This document shows, in pieces, positions 1 through 7,701 of a stretch of 64,000 bases of DNA. The notes below the pieces were generated by a model. That model made no database searches and had not been told where the DNA came from. It was given only the letters and a program-made list of their open reading frames with translations. Position 1 is the first letter of the stretch; each line of letters opens with the position of its first letter. This stretch comes from Dryocola clanedunensis subsp. sulfonylureivorans (GTDB lineage: Bacteria; Pseudomonadota; Gammaproteobacteria; Enterobacterales; Enterobacteriaceae), in NCBI RefSeq assembly GCF_016756775.1, contig NZ_JAERMU010000017.1, forward strand, positions 41,319-105,318. The letters are read 5' to 3'. The translations under genes were made by a program, and so were the position numbers.

Positions 1-805
1 CGTCATCGCCAATCAGGCGGCGTTTCGGGTCGGTGGAAAGGGTGGTTTTGCCGGTGCCGGAAAGCCCGAAGAACACGGCCACGTCGCCATCTTCACCCAC
101 GTTTGCCGAGCAGTGCATAGAAGCAATACCCTTTAATGGCAGCAGGTAGTTCATGATGGAGAACATGCCTTTTTTCATTTCGCCGCCGTACCAGGTGCCG
201 CCAATCAGCTGCATGCGCTCGGTAAGGTTAAAGGCCACGAAATTCTCGGAGTTCAGTCCCTGCTCCTGCCAGTGAGGATTGGTGCATTTGGCACCGTTCA
301 TCACCACGAAATCAGGTTCGAATGTTTGCAGCTCTTCGTCGGTTGGGCGGATAAACATGTTTTTAACGAAATGAGCCTGCCAGGCCACTTCGGTAATAAA
401 ACGTACCGACAGACGCGTGTCCGCATTGGCGCCGCAGAACGCGTCGACAATGAACAGGCGTTTACCAGAGAGCTGTTCGGTGACGAGACCCTTCAGGCAC
501 TGCCAGGTCTCTTCAGAAAGGGGTTTGTTATCGTTCTTGCCTTTGCCGTTGTCTGCCCACCACAGGGTGTCGCGGGTCGTGTCGTCACGGACAATGTATT
601 TATCTTTCGGGGAACGACCGGTGAAGATACCGGTATCGACAGCAACCGCGCCAAGATTTGTTTCTACTCCACGCTCAAAGCCTTGCAGACCTGGGTCAAG
701 CTCTTCGCGGTACAGCGTTTCGTAATCGGGGTTGTAAAGCACCTCACTCGCATCGTGAATACCATAAGCCTTGAGATCCTGCGGGGTTATGCCTTTAACT
801 CGCAT
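1..805 (-). CDS. pckA: Phosphoenolpyruvate carboxykinase (ATP), 3' end missing
   Basis: Catalyses ATP-dependent decarboxylation of oxaloacetate to phosphoenolpyruvate, the first committed step of gluconeogenesis in the cytoplasm. The first 268 codons are present; the family is about 540 residues, so the C-terminal half lies beyond the window start. Visible are the [11 protein letters not shown] stretch, the WYGGEMKKG substrate-binding segment and the kinase-1 P-loop [11 protein letters not shown] just before the edge. The ATG at 803-805 is preceded by a good ribosome site (AAGGAG, complement of 813-818). It is transcribed away from hslO, as in E. coli. Identity is near certain; nothing can be said about the missing half. 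Confidence 0.97.
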   Translation of the reverse strand, partial: MRVKGITPQDLKAYGIHDASEVLYNPDYETLYREELDPGLQGFERGVETNLGAVAVDTGIFTGRSPKDKYIVRDDTTRDTLWWADNGKGKNDNKPLSEETWQCLKGLVTEQLSGKRLFIVDAFCGANADTRLSVRFITEVAWQAHFVKNMFIRPTDEELQTFEPDFVVMNGAKCTNPHWQEQGLNSENFVAFNLTERMQLIGGTWYGGEMKKGMFSIMNYLLPLKGIASMHCSANVGEDGDVAVFFGLSGTGKTTLSTDPKRRLIGDD

Positions 806-812
806 GTCACTG

Positions 813-868
813 CTCCTTAGCCAATTTGTACTGCCTGAGATTGTAGGGTTGTTTATTGGTTGTTAACC
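813..868 (-). promoter_or_regulatory. Candidate pckA promoter and ribosome site
   Basis: On the minus strand a TACAAT -10 hexamer (840-845) lies 34 bases upstream of the pckA start codon. The -35 position (about 863-868) reads GGTTAA, a poor match, as expected for an activator-dependent promoter. The ribosome site AAGGAG is at 813-818. The -10 assignment is inferred from sequence only. Confidence 0.4.
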
Positions 869-1066
869 GCGACCAAACTCATAGATTTGAGTATCCGACT
901 CTAATCGGGTAGCGGAAAACGCTGTGAGGCTAGTCACAACGGGGTGAGAGTATGGCAGGAATTGGCAAAAGGTCGGTGAAAATAGTCTGAATATGTTAAA
1001 AATTAGTGCGATTAACGGACGCTTTGTGATTGAGCGCGCGTTTGCGTGCAAACGAGATATTTTTTG

Positions 1067-1128
1067 CGCCCTCTGCTGGGAGAGAGGGCGAAGTGAAGCG
1101 TGCTTCCCTCACCCATACAGGAGAGGGA
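1067..1128. repeat. REP-like palindrome, CCCTCTCC family
   Basis: A GCCCTCT/AGAGGGC stem (1068-1074 with 1083-1089) is followed by TTCCCTCACCC and GGAGAGGGA. The same CCCTC-rich family recurs at 25863-25956 and 35869-35995. It lies directly downstream of hslO and could act as a transcript-end or mRNA-stabilising element. Confidence 0.6.
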
Positions 1129-1138
1129 ATCACCAGGA

Positions 1139-2017
1139 TCAGTGAACCTGTGGGTCCGTCGGAGAAGCATTGTTACGAATTGCCGCGATGTCCATGGAGT
1201 CAAACACGTAGTGATTGCCACAGTAGTCACAGTTCATGTCAATTTCGCCGTCGTCAGCAATAATGCTGTCCACTTCTTCGTCCGGCAGGGTTCGTAAGGC
1301 ATCAGCACAGCGCTCGCGGGAGCAGGTGCATTTGAACTCAACGTTCTGCGGGTCGTAAAGCGTGACTTCTTCTTCGTGGTACAGACGCCACAGCACATCG
1401 TTAGCCGGCAGGTTCAGCAGCTCTTCTGCTTTAATGGTTTCGGTCAGCGCGGCCAGGTGTGCAAAATCGTCGGCCTGAGCATCCTGAGCTGGCAATACTT
1501 GCAGCAGCATGCCGCCCGCAGCGGCCTTGCCGTCTACGTCGCCGGTGCGAATAAACAGACGAGTTGGCAGCTGTTCGGAGCGCAGGAAGTAATCCTCCAG
1601 ACACTCGGCCAGCGTATCACCTTCCAGACCAACAACACCCTGGTAGCGCTCGCCTTCACTCGGGGTGATGGTGATAACCAGATAGCCGTTGCCGATCAGC
1701 GTTTTCATGTCAGCATCCGCAGGGATTTCGCCCTGTACGCGAGCCACGCCACGCATCTGCTGCTTGTTGTTACCGTTGATCACCGCGAGGCTCATCGGAC
1801 CGTCACCCTGTAGCTGAACGGTAATATCACCGTCAAACTTCAGCGTGGCCGTCAGCAGGCTGGTTGCCACCAGGAGTTCGCCGAGGATCTTTTTAACCGG
1901 CTGCGGGTAGTCATGGTTTTCCATGATCTGCTGCCAGGTTTCAGAGACCGTTACCAGCTCGCCGCGCACGGCATAGTTTTCAAAAAGGTAACGATGGAGT
2001 TGGTCGTGTTGAGCCAT
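1139..2017 (-). CDS. hslO: Redox-regulated chaperone Hsp33
   Basis: A cytoplasmic holdase chaperone activated by oxidation and unfolding. The protein is 292 residues, the usual length. Its C-terminal redox switch is intact: CXC at Cys230/Cys232 and CXXC at Cys263/Cys266, which in the family bind zinc when reduced and form disulfides on oxidative stress. The N-terminal substrate-binding domain and the linker look complete. It is the last gene of a minus-strand run igaA-yrfG-hslR-hslO, and its start lies 24 bp after the hslR stop, matching the E. coli heat-shock arrangement. Identity is secure. Confidence 0.97.
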   Translation of the reverse strand: MAQHDQLHRYLFENYAVRGELVTVSETWQQIMENHDYPQPVKKILGELLVATSLLTATLKFDGDITVQLQGDGPMSLAVINGNNKQQMRGVARVQGEIPADADMKTLIGNGYLVITITPSEGERYQGVVGLEGDTLAECLEDYFLRSEQLPTRLFIRTGDVDGKAAAGGMLLQVLPAQDAQADDFAHLAALTETIKAEELLNLPANDVLWRLYHEEEVTLYDPQNVEFKCTCSRERCADALRTLPDEEVDSIIADDGEIDMNCDYCGNHYVFDSMDIAAIRNNASPTDPQVH

Positions 2018-2041
2018 AATTTTCTCTCAGTCAGGCGGCAG

Positions 2042-2443
2042 CTATTCGTTGCCGCCGTGTTTAAATTTCATCAGATCCCGGCGCTCTTTTTTATCCGGGC
2101 GACGGTCAGGATGCGGCATGGTCAGCGCATTCATCTTGCGGGCCAGCGCGACCTTTTCCCGTTTCTCGACGCTCTGCGCCGTCTCTTCATAAAGCTGCAT
2201 CGCTTCGGATGCCGGGCGGCGCTGTTCGGTAATACCGAGGACGGTCACCGTGCGCTCGTCATTGCCCTGGCGCAGAGTCAGCGTCGCGTTCAGCTCAACA
2301 ACTTTGCTGGGCTTGCTGCGTTGGCCGTTGTAATGCACTTTGCCCCCTTCCACCATCTCCCTCGCCACGGCTCGGGTTTTGTAAAAGCGGGCTGCCCAAA
2401 GCCATTTGTCGAGGCGTACGCCTGCTGTGGGCTTCTCTTTCAT
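2042..2443 (-). CDS. hslR: Heat-shock ribosome-associated protein Hsp15
   Basis: Binds free 50S subunits carrying a nascent chain and helps rescue stalled translation. The 133-residue protein has an N-terminal S4-type RNA-binding domain (about residues 9-70; RLDKWLWAARFYKTR opens it) and a basic C-terminal tail rich in Arg and Lys. It starts 2 bp after the yrfG stop and precedes hslO, so the three are probably co-transcribed and heat-inducible as in E. coli. No specific heat-shock promoter was identified here. Confidence 0.96.
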   Translation of the reverse strand: MKEKPTAGVRLDKWLWAARFYKTRAVAREMVEGGKVHYNGQRSKPSKVVELNATLTLRQGNDERTVTVLGITEQRRPASEAMQLYEETAQSVEKREKVALARKMNALTMPHPDRRPDKKERRDLMKFKHGGNE

Positions 2444-2445
2444 GG

Positions 2446-3123
2446 CTACTCCTTTACGGAAAGCGAGGGGATCAGGTGACGATAATCGTTCAGCGCGGGA
2501 TGACGCTGAAAGGTTTTGTCCGCCATGCCGGAATCCGGGTTGGTCACGCCAAGGCAGTAGCGAATACCAAATGTCGCTGCGGCATCCAGAATCGCTTCGT
2601 TGTCGTCGATAAAGACGGTGCGTGCCCCATCAAGTCCGGTATGCGCGGCGACGGCCTGCCACAAACGCTGATCCTCTTTCGGATAACCAAATGTGTGGGT
2701 GGAAAGCAATAAATCAAGGTGCTGGGCTAAACCTGTGTGTTCGAGCTTCACGGCCAGGTTATGAGGATGCGCATTGGTCAGCAAGATCCGCCGTTTGCCG
2801 CAGGCCTTTAAGGCAGCCATGAAAGGTGCCGTGTCATCCCGTAACAGGGCATTAGGCCCCTGAGCAGTGGTCATCGCGCAGATATCCAGCCCCAGGCGTT
2901 CGCTCCAGTAATCCAGACAGTACCAGTTTAGCGTATGTTGCACGGCATGATATTCCCGGGCAATAAGCTGGTGGGCTTCATCCAGGGGAATACCGCGTTC
3001 AAGGCTGACGGTTTCCGGGACCAGCTTCTGCCAGAAATGATTATCAAAAGCGAGATCAAGCAGAGTGCCGTCCATATCGAGCAAAACGGTATCGACATCC
3101 TGCCAGGCAATATCAATATGCAT
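2446..3123 (-). CDS. yrfG: GMP/IMP nucleotidase YrfG, HAD superfamily
   Basis: Dephosphorylates purine mononucleotides (GMP, IMP), a known activity of the E. coli homologue. The 225-residue protein shows the HAD motifs: DMDGTLLD near residue 16 (nucleophile and acid-base aspartates), LLTNAHP (motif II), the lysine in GYPKEDQRLW (motif III) and FIDDNEAILDAA (motif IV). The start was set at the ATG at 3121-3123, giving the conserved MHIDIAWQ beginning; an in-frame ATG 14 codons upstream has no family support. It lies between igaA and hslR. Confidence 0.95.
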   Translation of the reverse strand: MHIDIAWQDVDTVLLDMDGTLLDLAFDNHFWQKLVPETVSLERGIPLDEAHQLIAREYHAVQHTLNWYCLDYWSERLGLDICAMTTAQGPNALLRDDTAPFMAALKACGKRRILLTNAHPHNLAVKLEHTGLAQHLDLLLSTHTFGYPKEDQRLWQAVAAHTGLDGARTVFIDDNEAILDAAATFGIRYCLGVTNPDSGMADKTFQRHPALNDYRHLIPSLSVKE

Positions 3124-3182
3124 GGGGTAGACCTGATTGGGAGAAACTGCGCGACAGGTTAGCACAACCTGCCGCGAGAAGT

Positions 3183-5324
3183 TTAGAACAGCGGACGTAC
3201 CGAAGGCAGCGCCGTGAGCGAGGGGTTAATGCAGCTTTCATAGTATTGCTGGATCTGCGCAAGACGGTTACGGCTGCGGTGATAGCGTCGCCAGGCAAGT
3301 ACGCCGTTGATCAACGCGCAAACCAGCATGCCGAACAGCAGCAGGGTTGTTGCCACATAGCGCCACAGGCCGCTGCTGTCTGGAATACGATGCAGCGTTA
3401 TATGCTGGGTGCCGTTGGCGTCGGTGCTCAGGCCCGTAATAATCCCCTCGGCGCTGAACGGCGTGCGTAACAGCATATCCGCCAGGCGCTGGAACTCTCC
3501 CCACTGCTCCTGAGCCGGGAAGTCGTAAAGCGAAACCGGTGGGAGGGGCTGGTCGACCAAATCGCTGCCTTCGTCGCTGACGATAATAAAGCCGCCTGGC
3601 GCCGGGCTGTTAAGCTTCTGGGCGGCACGGGCGGTTTCACGAATAAAGAACGGCGCGGTGGAGGTGGTCACGAGATTATCGAGTGATTCGGCGCTGACCG
3701 GGCGCAGCAGCACGTTCACACCGTCGAGTTTGCCGGACCTGGCCCTTTTGAGCAGGGAATCCCAGTCTTTCGTATTGCCAAGGTTAATCAGCGCGTTCTT
3801 GAGCCTGATACATTCATCGCTTGCGGTGCAGAGCGCCTGAGTTTTCAGCACGATACTGGCGAAATCATCCAGCAGCACCATCCCCGATTTCTGAATGGCC
3901 GTTCTCAGCTGCGGGTTTACTTTGGAGTCTGCTTCTGTTTGCGGGTGCAGCTGGGTATTGACCGTCTGAGTCAGTGCCGTTGCTTTATCCATAATTTCAG
4001 ATTCAGGTAAGGGCAGCGGACGAGCGGTGTTCCAGACAATCTGTGAGCAATCAAAAGGCGTAAATGGGTTGTTTTGTTTCGCAGGGTAGGTGCCTGGCAA
4101 ATGGATATTACACATGCCGGTGCCGGAGACGCGCAGGGTGTCGCCAACTCGCAGCTGCGTTTTATTCAGATCGGCAACGGCCGTGGCCTCAACCGTTTGT
4201 GCACCCTTCAGCCAGGAGATGCTCAGTTTCAGCGGCATCTCCAGCGGCACCCACACCATCAACATTAACAGCACGGCCAGGGCGCCCGTGGCGATCACCA
4301 GATTGCGCATCCAGTGCTGAATAGGGAAGTTTTTGACCTCATCGTGCAGCGACAGGAAGCGTCCCTGACGGACTACGTTGCGGTCGAGATAGATATCAAT
4401 ATCGGTCTTCTGCCCGAGATCCTGAGTCACATAAGGCTGCCAGTGCGGAGGATAAATCAGGTCGATGATGCCCAGCGAGATATTGTTGATTTGGTCCTGA
4501 TTAGATTCACCAAACAGCCCCCAGCGCTTGGGCGTGCCGCGCAGACAATGAATTTCACGCAGCGTATTTTTAGCCGGGGGAGCAAACAGTCCCCACAGGC
4601 TTGCAGCCAGCAGCATAACCGCGCCACCCAGCAGCCACGGGAGCACAACCACAGGGGTAACGAGGCAGAGATAGAGCATCACAAACGCGACGCAAATCAG
4701 AATCGCTTCACGCAATCCGTCCGGACGACCCAGAGCGGCCTCTTCTGCCGTTTCCTGGCGAATGTTAAGCAGTTCGATTTGCTCACTTTCCTCACCGCGA
4801 ATGGACGCCTGGCTGCCGGAGATACGTTCCAGCGCAAAGCCCGGATTGTCGACGCTCTCTTCGCCCAGTTTATGGCCATTCAGTGCGATCACCAGCGGCA
4901 CGGTTTCGGTGCGAATCAGCTCTACGCTGTTGTCGTTAGTGATGTATTGCTCCCAGAACGGCGGCAGATGAACCTCAACCGAATCGAGGTAGTAGCGCCA
5001 TTTGTTAGCATCGTCAGTGGACAGGCCGTAACGGGTGATTGAGCGAGTCAGGGAAAGGACGGTGTTGCTCTGTGCGTTTAACATCAGCTTCACCGGAGCA
5101 TTGCTGGCTCCAGAAGGCCCGATGATATCCTGAGTGCGGGTCAGGGTTTCAAGGTAGTGTTCAACCGCAGTGCGTTCTTCGGCGGTGAGTTTGCGTGAGG
5201 TCGCACCGGTAAAGGATTGCGCGTTTGACGGGTAAGAGCGCAGCTTCAGGCTGCGCCAGACCAACCATCCGGCAATAACGACACAGGCCAGCATAGCAGC
5301 TAAAAGAAGTAGTAAGGTGCTCAT
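3183..5324 (-). CDS. igaA: Intracellular growth attenuator IgaA (Rcs inhibitor)
   Basis: An inner-membrane protein that holds the Rcs phosphorelay (RcsC-RcsD-RcsB) in check; it is essential in Salmonella unless Rcs is disabled. At 713 residues it matches the family length. Hydrophobic segments are visible at about 1-20, 205-250 (two close helices), 340-365 and 650-675, with a large periplasmic region between the last two that contains several cysteines. It is divergent from nudE across a 329 bp gap and upstream of yrfG-hslR-hslO. Identity rests on length, topology and position. Confidence 0.95.
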   Translation of the reverse strand: MSTLLLLLAAMLACVVIAGWLVWRSLKLRSYPSNAQSFTGATSRKLTAEERTAVEHYLETLTRTQDIIGPSGASNAPVKLMLNAQSNTVLSLTRSITRYGLSTDDANKWRYYLDSVEVHLPPFWEQYITNDNSVELIRTETVPLVIALNGHKLGEESVDNPGFALERISGSQASIRGEESEQIELLNIRQETAEEAALGRPDGLREAILICVAFVMLYLCLVTPVVVLPWLLGGAVMLLAASLWGLFAPPAKNTLREIHCLRGTPKRWGLFGESNQDQINNISLGIIDLIYPPHWQPYVTQDLGQKTDIDIYLDRNVVRQGRFLSLHDEVKNFPIQHWMRNLVIATGALAVLLMLMVWVPLEMPLKLSISWLKGAQTVEATAVADLNKTQLRVGDTLRVSGTGMCNIHLPGTYPAKQNNPFTPFDCSQIVWNTARPLPLPESEIMDKATALTQTVNTQLHPQTEADSKVNPQLRTAIQKSGMVLLDDFASIVLKTQALCTASDECIRLKNALINLGNTKDWDSLLKRARSGKLDGVNVLLRPVSAESLDNLVTTSTAPFFIRETARAAQKLNSPAPGGFIIVSDEGSDLVDQPLPPVSLYDFPAQEQWGEFQRLADMLLRTPFSAEGIITGLSTDANGTQHITLHRIPDSSGLWRYVATTLLLFGMLVCALINGVLAWRRYHRSRNRLAQIQQYYESCINPSLTALPSVRPLF

Positions 5325-5653
5325 GCCTTCCCCATCAAATCATTGTGTTCTTATTCAAGCGCAGCAAGATGCACCCCTTACAGCATTCCGGGTGTATGAA
5401 TTGTTATCGGCAGGTGTGAATGTGGACTAAACCTTATTGTAGGGTACAACCTGCGGTAACTTGATGTTAGCAAAGCGAGTTTCAGGTAAATATCGGCAAA
5501 TTCCTATTTCCTTGTGGCTTCTTGACAGATATGCGCTTGCTATGACTACGCTGATTAAGTTACAAAAATGTAAATAATAACCAATGTGCGTTGCACGAAG
5601 CGTGCGGCATACCGCACAATGACACACCTGTCCCACTCTTTAAACCAGCCACG
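5325..5653. other. igaA-nudE divergent intergenic region (329 bp)
   Basis: No gene seen. A small perfect inverted repeat TTGTA-GGG-TACAA lies at 5437-5449; on the minus strand it supplies a TACAAT hexamer (5436-5441) that could be the igaA -10. A TTGACA at 5522-5527 points towards nudE but has no good -10 at 16-18 bp spacing. Confidence 0.45.
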
Positions 5654-6214
5654 ATGAGCAAACCCTTACAAAAACCGACTATTTTACATGTAGAAACCGT
5701 GGCGCGTTCACGTCTGTTTAATGTCGAGACTGTGGACCTGGAGTTCAGCAACGGTGTCCGCCGGGTTTACGAGCGCATGCGGCCTTCTTCCCGCGAGGCG
5801 GTGATGATACTGCCAATCGTCGACGATCATGTCATTTTGATCCGGGAATATGCGGTGGGCACTGAATCCTATGAACTTGGTTTCTCGAAAGGGCTTATTG
5901 ACCCGGGTGAAACCGTGTTTGAAGCCGCAAACCGCGAGCTGAAAGAAGAGGTTGGCTTTGGGGCCAACGAGCTGACCTTCCTGAAAAAGCTCACCATGGC
6001 GCCTTCTTATTTCTCCAGCAGGATGAATATCGTGGTCGCCGAAGATCTCTACCCAGAATCACTGGAAGGGGATGAGCCGGAAGAGCTGCCGCAGGTGCGT
6101 TGGCCGCTGGCAAAACTGCTCGACCTGCTGGATGAAGAAGACTTCAGCGAGGCGCGAAACGTCAGCGCGCTGTTCCTGCTGCGCGAATGGCTGAAAGAGC
6201 AGGGCCGCCTGTAG
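5654..6214 (+). CDS. nudE: ADP compounds hydrolase NudE (Nudix)
   Basis: Hydrolyses ADP-ribose, NADH and diadenosine polyphosphates to mononucleotides. The 186-residue protein carries a complete Nudix box: Gly80, Glu86, Arg94-Glu95, Glu98-Glu99 and Gly101 fit the GX5EX7REUXEEXGU pattern exactly. The start ATG at 5654 gives the conserved MSKPLQKPTI beginning; an upstream in-frame ATG would add 21 residues that do not resemble the family. In E. coli its next neighbour is mrcA; here a T6SS module intervenes. Confidence 0.96.
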   Translation: MSKPLQKPTILHVETVARSRLFNVETVDLEFSNGVRRVYERMRPSSREAVMILPIVDDHVILIREYAVGTESYELGFSKGLIDPGETVFEAANRELKEEVGFGANELTFLKKLTMAPSYFSSRMNIVVAEDLYPESLEGDEPEELPQVRWPLAKLLDLLDEEDFSEARNVSALFLLREWLKEQGRL

Positions 6215-6271
6215 CGTTTAAAACACCTCGTTTGAAAGTATTCTCACTTGAGATGATTTAATTCACCGTGC

Positions 6272-6988
6272 TCACTCTTTAAGCCCCCGATCCGGGTTGC
6301 ACTGCATGTGATCCCAGCCCTTGTAATTGCTGACTTCTGGTACGCTGGTCGGCAGGTTCTGCCAGTTAGTAAGGTACTGGTAAGTTAACTGGTCGATTGT
6401 TTTCGGTGGAATATACGATAAACCCCATCCTGGTCCTGCAAAGCCTGGCCGCATATGGTGCTTATCTCCGTCCTCATCAATATAGTCAACCCCTTTCCCC
6501 CCCGGTAATATGCGCGGGTCATCGAAGGGTTTTGAACTCATGTAAAGATTCTCCTGGCGAGTAAGCAAAAACCCCTGATCGTTAACGACCGTGAACGAGA
6601 GCATATTTTCTCTGGATGGACTGCTTGAGCCGTCCGGTTCGACGGTATGAAATCCGGTGCTAAATGGCGCAACTTGCCACGTTTTACCGTAATCTTTTGA
6701 AACAAGGAAGGCATCGGTTTCCCACCCAGGAATGGCAATATAACGCTCGGAGGGATGCACATACTTGTCAGCAAAGGCCCGGTAAAACTGACTGGCAACT
6801 TCTGAGCGTATACCGCGCTGCGGGTCAACGTAGAATAATGCCCCCTCACAGTTCCATCCCTTCAATTCCAGGTAACGATGATCGTCAAACCGGTAAATAA
6901 CCTGCGTCGGCGACTCCTGCGCGGCCGTACATCCCGCTAATAATATCCCCATGCAGAGCGTCAGGATTACCCGAGTCAGATTGTTCAT
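6272..6988 (-). CDS. Tli3-family T6SS immunity lipoprotein, copy 2
   Basis: Probably protects the cell against the neighbouring Tle3 lipase. The 238-residue protein begins with a lipoprotein signal peptide ending in LLAGC (lipobox, Cys about residue 19), so the mature protein should be membrane-anchored in the periplasm, where a Tle3 toxin would act. From the lipobox on it is close to the adjacent copy (about 85% by hand alignment), but the signal peptides differ. Its ATG overlaps the stop of copy 1 by 4 bases (6985-6988), making it the last gene of vgrG-tle3-tli3-tli3. It may be a duplicate that neutralises effector variants. Family assignment comes from gene context and general resemblance. 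Confidence 0.8.
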   Translation of the reverse strand: MNNLTRVILTLCMGILLAGCTAAQESPTQVIYRFDDHRYLELKGWNCEGALFYVDPQRGIRSEVASQFYRAFADKYVHPSERYIAIPGWETDAFLVSKDYGKTWQVAPFSTGFHTVEPDGSSSPSRENMLSFTVVNDQGFLLTRQENLYMSSKPFDDPRILPGGKGVDYIDEDGDKHHMRPGFAGPGWGLSYIPPKTIDQLTYQYLTNWQNLPTSVPEVSNYKGWDHMQCNPDRGLKE

Positions 6989-7701
6989 TCCTTAACCCCA
7001 CGATCCGGGTTGCATCGCATATGATCCCAGCCCTTGTAATTGCTGACTTCTGGTACGCGGGTCGGCAGGTTCTGCCAGTTAGCTAACTGAGAAGCCGTTA
7101 AGTACTTAAGAGACTTCGGTGGAATGTACGATAACCCCCAGGCTGCACCTGCAAAGCCCGGTCGAAGATGATGCTTATCACCGTCTTCATCGACATAATC
7201 AACGCCGGAGCCGCCGGGTAAAATTCGTGGGTCATCGAAGGGTTTTGAACTTATGTAAAGATTCCCCTGGCGAGTAAGCAAAAATCCCTGATCGTTAACG
7301 ACCGTGAACGAGAGCATATTTTCTCGTGAAGGCCGGAAAGTGCCCTCAGGTTCGACCGTATGAAAACCGGTGTTAAATGGCGCAACTTGCCACGTTTCAC
7401 CGTAATTTTTTGAAACAAGGAAGGCGGAAGAATCCCATGAAGGAACGGCAATATAGCGCTCCGAAGGATGTATATATTTATCAGCAAATGCCCGATAAAA
7501 CTGGCTTGCGACTTCAGAACGGATCCCGCGGACCGGGTCAACGTAGTACAACGCCCCCTGGCAGTTCCAGCCCTTCAGCTCCAGATAACGGTGGTCGTCA
7601 AAGCGGTAAATAACCTGCGTCGGCGACTCCTGCGCGGCCGTACATCCCGCTAATAATATCTGGCCGATCAGCATGGCCAGACTAAAGATTCTTTTTATCA
7701 T
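6985..7701 (-). CDS. Tli3-family T6SS immunity lipoprotein, copy 1
   Basis: The first of two tandem immunity genes, directly after the tle3 effector, with start and stop overlapping by 4 bases (7698-7701). The 238-residue protein has a signal peptide ending in the lipobox LLAGC. The body is conserved with copy 2, both containing RFDDHRYLELKGWNC and the ending GWDHM-CNPDRG. Differences cluster in short blocks (SWDSS against GWETD, EGTFRP against DGSSSP, and the segment after SYIPPK), which may be effector-contact surfaces. In characterised systems Tli3 binds and blocks Tle3 in the periplasm; that role is inferred here from position. Confidence 0.83.
   Translation of the reverse strand: MIKRIFSLAMLIGQILLAGCTAAQESPTQVIYRFDDHRYLELKGWNCQGALYYVDPVRGIRSEVASQFYRAFADKYIHPSERYIAVPSWDSSAFLVSKNYGETWQVAPFNTGFHTVEPEGTFRPSRENMLSFTVVNDQGFLLTRQGNLYISSKPFDDPRILPGGSGVDYVDEDGDKHHLRPGFAGAAWGLSYIPPKSLKYLTASQLANWQNLPTRVPEVSNYKGWDHMRCNPDRGVKE

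Larger units (their letters stand above)
806..1138. other. pckA-hslO intergenic region (333 bp)
   Basis: This gap separates the pckA start from the hslO stop, both on the minus strand. It holds the pckA promoter region at its left end and a REP-like palindrome at 1067-1128 at its right end, just past the hslO stop. I see no gene; the short open frames here lack ribosome sites and family resemblance. Confidence 0.6.

Noticed and set aside
272..820. A 182-codon plus-strand open frame at the window start
   Set aside because: It is antisense to pckA, whose coding strand and motifs are clear.
5437..5449. TTGTA-GGG-TACAA palindrome upstream of igaA as an operator
   Set aside because: The arms are only 5 bp and one is better explained as a TACAAT -10 hexamer; there is no second copy.
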